NCBI GenBank assembly: GCA_013396635.1
Contig: WBMW01004873.1
Coordinates: 62,001-126,000 of the forward strand
Length of the DNA: 64,000 nucleotides
Direction: 5' to 3'
DNA from: Penelope pileata
Taxonomy: Eukaryota > Chordata > Aves > Galliformes > Cracidae
This document shows positions 25,601 through 38,072 of the stretch, piece by piece. Positions within the stretch are counted from its first letter, which is position 1. Every line of letters begins with the position of its first letter. The notes below the pieces were generated by a model. It was not told where the DNA came from. It searched no databases and saw only the letters and a list, made by a program, of their open reading frames with translations. A program made the position numbers and the translations under genes.

Positions 25601-28569
25601 ATTTTTTTATAATCTAAGTTGTGGAAATGACAAGCATCTTACTAAGTGGAAGACATTTATTTATTTGATTGTTTGTTTATTCCAAAGATTTTTTGTTCCA
25701 TCATACTAAGGTTTTGTGTTCCCAGACCATGATTGTGGCTAAAACTATGGAGACATGTTCTCATTACATAGTCAGACAAAGGTGAAACGAATACAGATTG
25801 GAGGTAAAATTTTGATGAATACAGATTAATATTTTTACAGACCCCTTGACCTAAATAGTTCTCTTCTCAATCAATACATTATGGAATTTATGCTAGTCAT
25901 GCACAGAAATCGTGGCTATGCTGGGAAGGCTCAGGGCTATGAATTTCAAGATGGATCTTTCCAGACAGGTGGAAAAATATCAAATGATTTCAGGTGTTTT
26001 ATTGTCAAGATGTCGATTGTTCCTAAATGATCAGTGGTAGATAATATTAATTGTCTTGACAGTTATGTCCTGGTCTCAGTTCTCTCTCTCACACATGGAA
26101 ACTGATTTCAAGTTCACTGTGATTGTGCTCATTATCTAGACATCCATCAGTCTGATCGTCAGGAGAATGGTTGTTTCCTTCTGAGTTCAAAGGTAAATGT
26201 TCTTGACTGACAAAGAAGACAATTAGGATTTTTTAATATACCCACTCAGGCATCTAAGGACATAAAGAAATTTTACCTCTGAATGAACAGAGCTTAGGTA
26301 TGCTACATATTACCCTTCAAGGCAGGGCTCTGTAAGATTCTCTACATCCCACATCCTACATCATCAGCGAATGTATTTGGCAAGTGTGTAGCAGGAGTTT
26401 CTAGATGTACGTAGGAATATAAATGGTTTGTGATATCTTCCAATGTGAAAAGATTTGTAAATTACTCAGGTAAGAGTAACATCCACCATACACTCCACAA
26501 ATTAAGCATTTTCTAAGGCAAAAACGATGGCCTGAGAATTGAAACCACCATTTTCATTACCTCATCTCCTTGCTATGTTTATAAAAATATATTCTTATAA
26601 AAACATAACACTACACTTTTCTTCCCAGTTGGTTTTGATATGCCTTCTAATCATCTTTATATCACCATTCTATTATGTGTAAAAAAAATCACCTTACAAA
26701 ACCTATTTTTTTCATTAAGCCTAAAGGTTCTTTTTAACTTACTTTATACCATATCCTCATAAAGGCCTGAGAACGTGCTACAGAAGGTTACAGTTTGAAA
26801 ACAGCCAATGTCACTCTTTAATCAATTGCAAGTCTAAGTCCCCTAAGACATCATTCTCTTGTCCCTACAATTGCTTGGACTAAATATTCAGTTTCCACAA
26901 TACTGCTATCTCTTACTGTGTCAAGGAGTGAGGGAGACTGAAGCAGAGAAATCAAACTAATGTGTCTGATGTGTCAGTGTGCAGCATACTGCCATTAGGA
27001 CATCAACCCAGCATGATTTATTAGCAATTTTAATTAATTTTCTGAGTCATTTCCTTAGGGTTCAATTCTGTAATCTTATTACTATGAGCTTAACATGCTG
27101 TAGTAAGACTGTTTTCTAATCTTTCTTTTGTTAAATGCAATCTCTGCTTTCATTAGAAAACTCTTGAGATGGAGTAGTTTGCTCTTTTGAATGGTGAATC
27201 TTTTTTTGCATATGTTCATTAGAGATTAGTAAAAGTTATATACTAGAGTGCATTAGTTCTTAGCGCAGAACTCATCACCCTTTATCCTCTTTTATTCTTT
27301 TACTATAAAATCACACTGCAAATGATCGACGTCCCAACTTTAAAGTAGAAAAACTACATCTCTAGATACAGGTATGGAATAATTTCTGAACTATTTTATA
27401 ATTTATGGAATAATATACTAACATATATACTAATGTGTAATGTATATACTGTATATACTAATTTTAGGCAAATAAACTGTGCCCATGAAGTTTTGTGTAT
27501 ATATTATGAACCACAGCCCTGTGTGCTTTTACTGTTTCCTTTTTAGACTCTGATTACTACAAAGTAGAAAAAAAAATAGTAGCTAATTTAGTAAAAGATA
27601 AGTACCTTTTCCCCAGGATTTACACAACTTTGTAGTTATATGGAATAAGTTATTTTTATTACATCTGACCTACTGTTCACAAGCAGTGCTTAACCACTGC
27701 AAACTTACATTGTTCCAAAGGGTGATTGATATGTCACAATAACTAAAATTTGATTTATGTGTTACCAAGGTATTTTACATGACTGGTTGTTTGTTTTGTT
27801 TTAAGAAAGGTTTGGGGAGTATTTTGTGTCACAAACATAATATCATTGCTTTGAATTAGACATAAATATTCTACTAATTCATTAAATATTTTGTATCTAT
27901 TATTATTTCAATTCCCATAGCATTGCCAAGGACAAATGTCACGTCTGTTATAGAAGTGGAATTTTACATGTGGGTCAATAAACACAGTTTTAACATAGAA
28001 GACTAGAAGAAGAGAATCAAGGCTTAGAACACTGGTCAATTCAAGTCTCATCGGCGGTGAAGCTCCTAAGACTTCAACTAAAGAAGATGACTATTCAATG
28101 TATCTGCAGTCTTTAATTTGTCCTGTGTCTGTCATAAACTCAGAAAAGATTTAAGCACAGTGTCTGAGTGCCTTAGCTGTGCAATATTATTGACAGTAAT
28201 GCTTTCAATATCAGAGGCAATTATTTTGCTTCTTTGCTAGGAAAAGATACATTATTATGTGAGAAATAGATGTAACAGTTACTGCAAAAAGAAAGTAGTA
28301 AGTTCTTCATTTAGCTCTCACAAAAGGGAGTTTGTCCTCTGTTAAGGTCAACTAGCAACACTGGCTGTAAAAAGCAGCATGGAAAGCTGAGGGAATATTG
28401 CTGTTAACATCTTGACTTTATCCAAAGATCTAGAAAATCTATGAGGATAATTTCCTCTAAGTTTAGGACAAATTTAGAACAATGAGAGAACTGTGCTTAT
28501 ATATTTTTTTTCCCTGCTGTCTGATCTGTAAACAGATGCTTCCAGACGCAACTATATTATATGCACCAG
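22667..28569. other. Long AT-rich, repeat-poor span
   Basis: Nearly 6 kb with no recognisable gene, exon, RNA or mobile element. Several short blocks rich in TAAT and ATTAAT (for example 27010-27060) could be regulatory, but nothing in the single sequence proves it. Confidence 0.5.
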
Positions 28570-28636
28570 ATGAGGCCTCACAAGGGCAGAGAGAGAGGTG
28601 ATTGTCCCACCCTACTCTGCCCTCATGAGGCCTCAC
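28570..28636. repeat. Inverted repeat at the CR1 5' end
   Basis: Arms 28570-28591 and 28615-28636 are reverse complements at about 19 of 22 positions, with a 23-base spacer. Both arms are the CR1 block containing 'aggcctca' and 'gggcagag'. Confidence 0.8.
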
Positions 28637-29318
28637 AGAGTACTGTGTACAGGTCTGGGGCCCCTAGCACAAGAAAGATGTGAAGCTTTTGGAGAGGGTC
28701 CAGAGGAGGGCCACAGAGTTGAAGAGAGGGCTGGAGCACCTCTCCTACAAAGACAGGCTGAGGGAGTTGCGTTTGTCCAGTCTAGAGAAGAGAACGCTCA
28801 TCCTGCCCCTTCATACATATGTTTAAATTAAGCCCAGTGACCAAAAGTTGAAGTGTAATGCTTTTGTGACTGTCAGAACTGTATTCAGCAATAATTGAGT
28901 ATTTTGGTAAAGTAAAAATTGCAGGAAGGATTCTAGCAGTACAGATTGCTGAGTGAGATTTAAAGCATGGTGTCTTTAAGGAAACTCGAAAAGGAGGCTG
29001 AGGGGAGACCTCATGGCATCCTACAGCTTCCTTGTGAGGGTAGCAGGGGGGCAGGTACTGATACCTCTGGTGACAGTGACAGAACCAGAGGGAATGGCAT
29101 GAAGGTGCATTGGAGGAGGATTGGGTTCGGTATTAGAAAAAGATTCTTCGCCAAGTGGTTGGTGAGGCAACAGAATGAGTTCAAGAAGCATTTGGACAAC
29201 ATTCAGACCTATGGTTTGTATTTTCAGTGGTCTTGTGTGGAGCAAGGAGTTGGACTTGATGCTCCCTGTGAGTCCCTTCCAACTCAGAATATTCTATGAT
29301 TCTATGACATCTATGACA
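28570..29318 (+). mobile_element. CR1 LINE 3' portion, interrupted, with a foldback start
   Basis: The first block (about 28593-28802) encodes the ORF2 C-terminus (MIVPPYSALMRPH onward, with shifts). About 180 AT-rich bases follow, then the same element resumes at about 28985 (codons for LEKEAEGRPHG) and runs to a 3' end with ATTCTATG octamers at about 29290. The junction codons for a SLEK motif occur on both sides of the insert. The first 22 bases are an inverted copy of the following CR1 sequence. Confidence 0.85.
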
Positions 29319-29938
29319 TTTAATCTTTTTTGGTACCAAGACTGATAATGTTGCAAAGGGAGGAGGTAAACAATAATCAAGACTTCTGTGCTTGTTTCTC
29401 TGCATTAACAGAAAATAGTCATAATGAACTGAAAAACAGCTGCATTAACCTCCATTACTGTTTTGCAATGTGTGAAACTTCAACATACATCATTGTTATC
29501 TTCTTTTTCTTTTAAAAATCTGGTAACATCTCACCAGCTCCCTGGAGATGAGCTTGCTCTGAGCTCATATGGAAGGACTGATTCTATCTTCCCTCCATCC
29601 TAAAAGAAAAACACAGAAATAAAAGTGGAAAAGAAGTCCCAAAAAATGCTCCAAATCCTGATGGAGAAGGCAAAAATGAGAATGAATATGCATGTAAATT
29701 AAGTGCTAAAAATGGAAAAATTAGTGTTCTGCTATTTTTGAAGCTGTTGGTCCAACTGAATGCAGAAGAAGCTTGCAGAGGCTTAGAGAAGCTATCAGAT
29801 TTCATCCTTAATTATATTCTTACTAGTACCGCAGTCTTCAGTGTTTCTTTACTAAGATATAGTCCACATTGCTCGCAATTAGACTTTCCTGTAACATTTC
29901 TTAGTTTTTAGTGTCTAGAACATATTTTTCCTAACTTA
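29319..29938. other. AT-rich spacer between CR1 copies
   Basis: No gene or familiar repeat is seen. Confidence 0.5.
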
Positions 29939-32190
29939 CATAGAATCATACAATGGCTTAGGTTGGAAGGAACCTTAAAGATCACTTAGTTCCAACCTCC
30001 CTGCCATGGGCAGGGTTGCCAACCTAGACTAGACCAGGCTGCCCAAGGCTACATCCAACCTGGCTTTAAACACCTCCAGGGATGGGACATCCACAACTTC
30101 TCTGGTCAGCCTGTTCCAGTGCCTCACCACCCTCTGAGTAATGCATTTCTTTCTAACATCTAACCTTAATTTCCCCTTTTAATTTAAAGCCATTTCCCCT
30201 TGCCCAGTCACTACTGGACCACATAAAAAGCCAGTCCACCTCCTGGTTAGTGCTCCCTGTAACTGCTGGAAGGCAGCAATGAGGTCTCCCTTGAACCTTC
30301 TCTTCTCCAAGCTAAACAGGTCCCAGCCCCTCAGCCTTTCTTCATAGAAGAGATTCTTCATCCCTCTGATCGTCTTATGTGGACCCACTCCACTGTGAAC
30401 CCTCCTGTGGACCCACTCCAACAGCTCCTCACCCTTCTCGTGCTGAAGGCCCCAGGTCTGAACGCAGTAATTCAGATGGAGCCTTACAAGAGTAGACTAG
30501 AGGGGTACAATCACCTCCCTCATCCTGCTGGCCATCTCTCTTTTGATGCAGCCCAGGATACAGTTGGCTTTCCAGGCTGCAAGAGCACACTGCTTGCTCA
30601 TGTCCAACTTTTCATCCACATGGACCACCAGGTCCCTTTCCACAGCGCTGATCTCAAGGAGTTCTTTACCCACTATGTGCGTATATCCAGGATTGCCCTG
30701 ACCCAAGTGCAACACCTTGCAATTGGCCTTATTGAACTTTGTTATATGTGGTTTTCAATCCTGTCCAGAACCCTTTGGATGGCATCCCTTCCATCTATTG
30801 TGTCAACTGCACCACTCAGCTTGATGTCATCATTAAACTTGTTGATCCCATCATCTGTGTCATTGATAAAGATGTTGAACAGCACTGGCCCCAAGGCAGA
30901 CCTCTGGGAGACACCACACAAGACCAGCCTCCACATGGACGTAGATTCATTGACTACAGGCCCCTGGCTGCAAACATCCTACCAATTTCCTATCCACCAA
31001 ATAGTCCAGCCTTTAAATCCATATCTCTTCAATTTAGTGATAAGAATGCAGTGTGGGACCATGTCAAAGGCCTTGGAGAAGTACAGGTAGACAACACCAG
31101 TTACCCTTCCAAGGTCCAACAATGCCATCACTCCATCACAGTATTTTTCAGGCGCAATCTGCCCTTGGTGAATCTGTACTGGCTGTCTTGGATCACCTCC
31201 TTGTCTTGCATATGTCTTAACATATCTTCCAGGAAGATCTACTCCATGATCTTCCCAACCTGTAGTTCCCCAGATCTTCCTTCCTCCTTTTCTTTAAAAT
31301 GAGAGTTTCTCTTTTTCTAGTCACCAGGGACTTCACCTGACAGTGACAGCTCTTCAAATATGATGGAGTGCAGTTCATCAAAAACATCAGCCAGTTCCTT
31401 CAGAACGCTGCAATGCATGTCATCGGGACACATAGATTTGTACACATTCAGTCTCATGAGGCAGTCTCATACTTGCTTCAGTCTTACTGTGGGAAGGACT
31501 TCATCCTTCTGATCCCTGCCTAGAGGTTCAGGGCCACAAGAAACATCAGAAGACTGACTACCAGTGAAGACTGAAGCAAAGAACTTTCTGAGTACCTCTC
31601 CCTTCTCCATGTCTGTTTAATTCAGTTCTCCCTTCTCATTTAACACAGGTACACACTCCTTAGCCTGTCTCTTCTGATCATTGTATCTAAAGAAACCTTT
31701 CTTCTTATTTTTCACATCCCTCACCACGTTCAGCTCCATCTGTGACTTGACTTTCTTGATCCAACCTCTGCACATCCAGAGAGCATCCCTATATTCTTCC
31801 CAGGCCACCTATCCCTGCTTCCACTGCCTATACTTTTCCTTCATATCTCTCACTTTGACCAGCAAGTCCTTGCACAGCCATGCCGGTTTCTTGCCTCTTC
31901 TGCTTAATTTCTTAAGAGGGGGATGGAGTGCTCTTGTGCTCTCAGAAAGGCATTCATAAAGATCTCCTCTGCATTGATAAGAACCAGGTCCAGTAATACT
32001 TCACCTGTTGTTGGTCTGTCCAATATCTGTACCAGGAAGTTATCCTCAATAGATTCTAGGACTCTCCTGGATTACTTGCAACTCGCCATGTTGTTTTCCC
32101 AACAGACATTTGGCTTGTTGAAATCCCACATTGGAATGAGAACCTGCAAGCAAAATGTCTCTTGTAGCTGAAGCAAGAAAGCCTTGTCAG
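29939..32190 (-). mobile_element. CR1 LINE, 2.25 kb, endonuclease to 3' end
   Basis: The 3' end is at the left with 'tagaatcatacaatggctta'. The minus strand continues through the ORF2 C-terminus, reverse transcriptase (motif C reads FNDD near 30830), linker (EEYRDALWMCRGWIKKVK, about 31740-31800) and part of the endonuclease (LLDLVLINAEE near 31990), to about 32190. At about 31955 the endonuclease text jumps straight to FLRAQEHSIP of the linker, so roughly 70 codons are deleted. Multiple frameshifts make it non-functional. Confidence 0.92.
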
Positions 32191-35100
32191 CAGACTTCGC
32201 TATGGATTAGATTGTGAAGTTATAAGAAAATAACGCATATAAAACTGATTAGCAACAAATTCACCGTATTTAAAAGTAAAGATTTTTAAAATAATTGATG
32301 TAGCAGTTGCAAAAGACTTAATATCCAACTTTTTTTGTCTTCCATTCGCACACTCCCAAAATTACTCCTGAAAATCAACTTCCATTTTTGTCCTGTGCAG
32401 CTCTAAAACAGTGCAGTGTCTCTAGCTTTTCTTGTCAAATGCAACAGCACTTGGTACTTTAGAACAGACTTGATCCTCCTCCTTTTGTTGACCTTAAAGA
32501 TGAAAAACTCCATGGAAATGAATAGAATCACACGTGTTCAGCTGATGTAAATGAAAAAATTTGGTCCATGTTTTGTTTTACATAGCGATCTGAAATTTGA
32601 GAGTTGAAATTTCTCATTGAAACATCTTCAAAAAAGGAATTTCCTTAGTGGCTTTCATTATCACAGTAAAGAGCAGAGATGGTCTGCAAGGCAGTGAAAC
32701 GCAGTTAAGGAGAACTATAAGAAGTGGAGGGAGAAGAGTTTCCTGATTTCCAGGACACTGTGTAAAATGTAATTCCTCCTCTATACACATAATTTAGTTT
32801 GAAGAAAGAAGCAGTGATTATTTATTCTCTTGATACATAAAATTTAAAAATCAGCAGCAGCATATTCTCTCATTGGAAAAACTGAGATATTTTTCCCAAA
32901 ATTAAACACGTTATTTGTACCTTCAGTGGTGATAATATTGCCATATTGTTATAATAGATAAAAATGAATTATGTGAGAAAGTCTTCACAAACCTTGGGAA
33001 AATATAGGCCTGTTTTTAGAAGGATGACCTTATTCATCAGTAATTTAGAATAATATTCTGATTTTGAAGGGAAGAAGGGGCAGGTGTTCCTGGGAAATGG
33101 CTGTCAGATTTCAATTAATGACTCTATATAACCAGCACGAGTTTACTTCATTAACTATCAGAAACATTTCCCATGCCTTCAATTAATGCTGGTTTTACTT
33201 AATCTAAAATTAGTTAAGACATGATATGATCAGAAAACATCATTGTGAGCCAAGTGCTCCTCAAATAGGACTGATTTATTTCTTTGGCACCTCATTAAAA
33301 TGCAAACTATATTGAAATCGATTTTCAGCACTTTCAGGCAGGAGTGTTTGTAATAATGTTAATTTGCAAATTTTCTCTTTTTTTAATACATTTTCTGTAT
33401 GCTTTGGATGCCATGTTCAGCCAGGGGCTATTTGTATTTTGCAGACAGAAAATGAACAGTGAACATTTATTTCTCATATCTTTCAGAGGAACCTGAGGCG
33501 CATGAAGATATTTGTGCTGTAACAGGCATAGTCAATCTCCTTCACTCCCTTTAGTCACTATACATCAACAGCAAACTCCCTGCTAGTCTTGCTGCAGCAA
33601 TTAACCTGCCAGGGCACTCTGCTGTCAGACTCAGTAATAATAAACTCCCCCCAGTGAGAGATAGAGCTATAGATCCTCACCCTGTAACTTCCATAGTGGC
33701 TGAATTATTCAGAATCAGCATGATTAAAGAGATGACATGGTATTAGTTTAAAAGACATACTTTTTTTTTCCTGTCTGAGATTTAAACCTATTAAGGAATA
33801 GCAGTTGAAGAAAATGGGTCTTTACTATCAGTTCACAGGTCTTAGAAAAGGGATTTCTAGAAAAAATATTTATAATGTCTGTCATTTCGAAAGTTTAAGC
33901 ATAAAAATGTAAATAGCAAAAGGAAGTTGGTACAGTTAGATCCTAAAGCTTCGGTAAATCCAAAAGCCATAATAATAATAATTGAAAAAAAAAAAAAAAA
34001 GAATTAAAACAGCTGCAAACATTCAGACAGAGGAACAAGGTATTAATTGGAATAAAATTGTAATGTTGAAACTGCTATTTTTAAATAAAAGATAAACTTA
34101 CTATTCATAATTTTTGGTCATTATTGTATAGAATATTTTAAGATGTGTACTCTGACAGATATATCAAGGCACACTAAAAGTCTCCCTTATTTATAATTTT
34201 CCATTTTTTTAAGCTGTAAAAACAAATAACATTATTATAAATGCTGTAATAAATCACAAACATATGAATTGTTTACCCAGTGCTAGGCCTGCAGAGTAAT
34301 AATATATTGGCATAGCAAGTGAACTTTGTTAAAACAAAGTTGTGGAAAAAGGAACTTAGCTTTGACACTTCTTGACCCATTAAATTCATAATTAGCTTCC
34401 TAGTCTCGGTTTACTCAGGCACTCCATGACTCATTCTTAACTAAATGCTTCTACTGGTTCCCAGGAGAATGATTTCTATTAAGAGAACTGAGGCTGCATG
34501 TTAGAAGTGATGTTGAATGCAGTGAAGTTCATATAGTATGACTGCTAGAGTGATGTGACATTATACTCCTTGTTCTGCTCATCTAAATTAAATGTAAATA
34601 GCCTGTTGATAGACAAGAATAGAGAGATATAAGAACCATTTTTGGTTTATCCAGAGATCCTATACAGCTATAAATGCAGAACCATGCATTCCATACTAAT
34701 ATATGTTCCTTACCGTTACACCAGCTACAAGGTTAATGAGTGCATGGGACAAAACAAGTGTGGGTGAAACTAAGATCTTCCCTGAAGTACTGTCATCAAA
34801 GATAATATAATCCTATCAATTACAGTTAAACTTGATCAAAATGAAATAAACTCTGTGACATTCATTGTAGGATGAAGTATCCATTTATTCCTTTTCAAAG
34901 TTGTTAGTAAATCACTTTTGCACACAGAAACAACTGTATGGTTTTTTGTCATAAAAAGGAGAATGAATTTCACAGTTCTGCGCTGATTGTCCAAAGTGAT
35001 GTTCTGAACTCTGTGTTCTGTTTTTGCATCACATATGATCATTCACGGAGCTCATCTGAATATTATATCAACCTTTTAAAACACAGCAGTCTACAAAAAG

Positions 35101-35916
35101 TACAGATAATTGAAACAAAATTACAGGCTGTATTTTGCGTTTACGGAGGAGAATATAAAGTAAATATCACGGATATGAAATTAAAACTTCAAATATAAAA
35201 TGCATTATTATCATCCTGTTCAAAAATTTCCACTGTACAAAACATCTGGTATTACATTGCCTCACGCTTACGTTAACCAGAGCTAAAAAGATCTAAAAAT
35301 TTTAAGTTCTAAATGCCTCATATAGACACTGAATATATTCACAGTACTTTGCATTAGGAACAATTTGTTTCTCTCTGTTTTGCTACACGGGCCTATACAG
35401 CAGTTCTTATATGCATACAATTTCATGGAGTTGAAACACTATCAATATAATGAAGGCTTCATGAGTTTAGAGAATCAAAGCCTTTGACAGATTACTGATC
35501 TATATACAAAACTTTCAAAACTGAACATTATAAGCTAGTCCATTAAATAATGTAAGCATTAGCATTAAAAAAAATACTTAAAAAAAGATGTGAATGTATT
35601 TTAACACCGTATTCTATGTACTATTACACAATGTGAAGTGAAATTCCATTTTGTTTTTATAACAGATTGTCTTGTGAACTCTTTTTCCCAAGTAGTTGAG
35701 AAGGCAAAGTCTTTCAAGTTTCTATATCTTTGGCCTTTAAATTTATGTTTAATTACCTAAGCAAACAACCAAGATTTCAAACCTGCTTTTCTTGCCATTG
35801 CTTCCAATGAAATCATATAACATTACTAAAATGTGCAGTACATCTGAAAATCAGACCATGCATAATTGCTACTACTTGGAATGAATATTAGGCAAGAGCT
35901 AATAGTGTTCTAATGC
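32191..35916. other. AT-rich unique sequence
   Basis: No gene or familiar repeat. An A-rich tract lies near 33984-34000. The part at about 33040-33480 is rich in TAAT-core and ATTTGCA-like motifs and is raised as a candidate conserved non-coding element in the findings. Confidence 0.5.
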
Positions 35917-36501
35917 TGTTGAGGCTTAACCTGGCAGGTAGATGACAACCACATAGTTGTTCACTTGCTTCTTCACCTCTCCCAGTGGGATGGGAAAGCG
36001 AATCAGAAAAAAGAAAATAGAACTCATGGTTTGAGATAAAAATTATAGAGATTGTGATATATATATGTGTGTATGTGTAATGTATATATGTGTGCATATA
36101 GATAGATAGATAGATACAAAACAAGTGATGCACAAGCAATTGCTCACCTCCCACTGACTGATGCTTATCCAGTCTCCAAGCAGCAGTCCTCCAAACAACT
36201 CCTCACTATTTTCAAGCTTTTTCAGCATGATGTCATATTATGTGGAATATCCCATAGACCAGTTCATGTCAGCCGTCCTGGTTCTGTCTCCTGATTCCTT
36301 GCGCACCCTCAGCCCCCCTCAGTGGAAGGAGAGTATGAGAAGCTGAAGAACTGAAACATCTTTGGCTCTCTACAGCACTGTTTATCAACGACTAGAAATA
36401 TTGATGTTATCAACATTGATTTTTCTCCTAAAGCCAAAACATAGTGTCAGACCAGACACTGTGAAGGAAAGAACAGCTCAATCCCAGTTGAAACTAGGAC
36501 A
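35917..36501 (-). mobile_element. Solo LTR, family 1
   Basis: The minus strand opens TGTCCTAGTTTCAACTGGGA at 36501 and ends GGTTAAGCCTCAACA at 35917. It matches the LTR at 2576-3197 in order and content. No internal viral sequence is adjacent. Confidence 0.82.
36056..36116. repeat. TA/TG/GATA microsatellite inside the LTR
   Basis: ATATATGTGTGTATG units end in a (GATA)4 run, at the same relative LTR position as the array at 2961-3030. Confidence 0.85.
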
Positions 36502-36654
36502 ATTATGCTGAGCAGTAATGTTTGTCATTTTCAAAGGGTCTGCTACAAATATTATTGTGAAATTTAGCATGTCTAAAGAAGATAGAATCCAGCACCATTG
36601 TGTTTCTATGTTGTTTTCTCTTACTGTTGTATTTTAAAGATATCACAGAGCAGC

Positions 36655-36938
36655 AGAATCGTAGAATGACTTGGGTTGGAAGGAATCATAAAGATCACAT
36701 AGCTCCAACTCCCCGTCATTGCATCATGGTTGCAATGCCCTAGATCAGGCTGCTCAAAGCCCCATCCAACTTCATCCTGAACACCTCCAGGAATGGAACA
36801 TACACAAGTTCTCTGGGCAACCTGTTCCGATGCCTCACCAACCCCAAAGTAAAAAAATTCCTCCTAACATTTAACCTAAATCTCCCCTCTTTTAGTTTAA
36901 AACCTTTCTTCCTTGTCCTATCACTATCCTCTATCCAT
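36655..36938 (-). mobile_element. CR1 3' end fragment
   Basis: It begins with 'agaatcgtagaatgacttgg' and 'ggttggaaggaatcataaag', then shows 'gcaacctgttccgatgcctcac' and the remaining 3' UTR and C-terminal text to about 36938. It directly abuts the LTR fragment at 36946. Confidence 0.88.
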
Positions 36939-36945
36939 GTTTTCT

Positions 36946-37199
36946 CAGCACCTAGTCAGTACCGGAGCAGCGGCCACCCTCCCAGCTAACTCCCCTCAGT
37001 TTTATGATTCACATGATATCATACGGTATGGAATATCCCTTTGACCAGTTTAGGTCAGCTGTCCTGGTTCTGTCCTCCCAGCTCTTTGTTTCCTCCTCCC
37101 CCAACCCCCTTGCTGACAGAACAGTACAAGAAGTTGAAAAACTAATATGTCCTTGTCTCTGTGCAGCGCTGCTCAACAATTGAACACCAGTGTGTTATC
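36946..37199 (-). mobile_element. Family 1 LTR, 3'-truncated piece left of the CR1 insertion
   Basis: The minus strand reads from TGATAACACACTGGTGTTC through 'ccctttgaccagtttaggtcag' (complement) to 'gttagctgggagggtgg'. The first hundred bases of the LTR are missing here but are found at 38641-38737, beyond a CR1. The last part of the LTR is lost at the junction with the CR1 at 36938. Confidence 0.8.
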
Positions 37200-37242
37200 A
37201 TAGAATCACAGAATCATAGAATGGTTCAGGTTGGAAGGGACC
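37199..37242 (-). mobile_element. CR1 3' tail, left of an inserted LTR
   Basis: 'tagaatcacagaatcataga' followed by 'atggttcaggttggaaggga' is the terminal CR1 block. It is cut off at 'cc' by the start of a plus-strand LTR at 37243. Confidence 0.85.
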
Positions 37243-37469
37243 TGTCTTAGTTTCTAACTGAAACTTTCTCTCAGTGTCTGCTACAAAGCTGTGTTTTGGT
37301 TCTAGAAAGAAAACATGGCTGATAACACTCGACAGCGCTGAACAGAACCAAGGACATTTGTATGTCTCTGCCAGGAGAGTGAAGAGGCTGGGGGGGCCGC
37401 AGGGAGCTGGGAGGGGACAAGAATGGGGCAGCTGACTCAAACTGACCAAAAGGGATATTCCATACCATA
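37243..37469 (+). mobile_element. Family 1 LTR, 5' part, running into the gap
   Basis: It opens TGTCTTAGTTTCTAACTGAA and continues through 'gatattccataccata', where the assembly gap begins. It interrupts a CR1, so it is the youngest layer of the nest. Confidence 0.82.
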
Positions 37470-38072
37470 NNNNNNNNNNNNNNNNNNNNNNNNNNNNNNN
37501 NNNNNNNNNNNNNNNNNNNNNNNNNNNNNNNNNNNNNNNNNNNNNNNNNNNNNNNNNNNNNNNNNNNNNNNNNNNNNNNNNNNNNNNNNNNNNNNNNNNN
37601 NNNNNNNNNNNNNNNNNNNNNNNNNNNNNNNNNNNNNNNNNNNNNNNNNNNNNNNNNNNNNNNNNNNNNNNNNNNNNNNNNNNNNNNNNNNNNNNNNNNN
37701 NNNNNNNNNNNNNNNNNNNNNNNNNNNNNNNNNNNNNNNNNNNNNNNNNNNNNNNNNNNNNNNNNNNNNNNNNNNNNNNNNNNNNNNNNNNNNNNNNNNN
37801 NNNNNNNNNNNNNNNNNNNNNNNNNNNNNNNNNNNNNNNNNNNNNNNNNNNNNNNNNNNNNNNNNNNNNNNNNNNNNNNNNNNNNNNNNNNNNNNNNNNN
37901 NNNNNNNNNNNNNNNNNNNNNNNNNNNNNNNNNNNNNNNNNNNNNNNNNNNNNNNNNNNNNNNNNNNNNNNNNNNNNNNNNNNNNNNNNNNNNNNNNNNN
38001 NNNNNNNNNNNNNNNNNNNNNNNNNNNNNNNNNNNNNNNNNNNNNNNNNNNNNNNNNNNNNNNNNNNNNNNN
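37470..38072. other. Assembly gap (603 N)
   Basis: An unbroken run of N. By context it should hold the remainder of the plus-strand LTR and the missing CR1 3' portion. Those two pieces together would probably exceed 603 bases, so the printed gap size may not be real. Confidence 0.98.

Noticed and set aside
30377..31302. Plus-strand open frames of 237 and 187 codons
   Set aside because: They are antisense to the CR1 on the minus strand. CR1 antisense strands often stay open by codon bias; no independent protein is recognisable.
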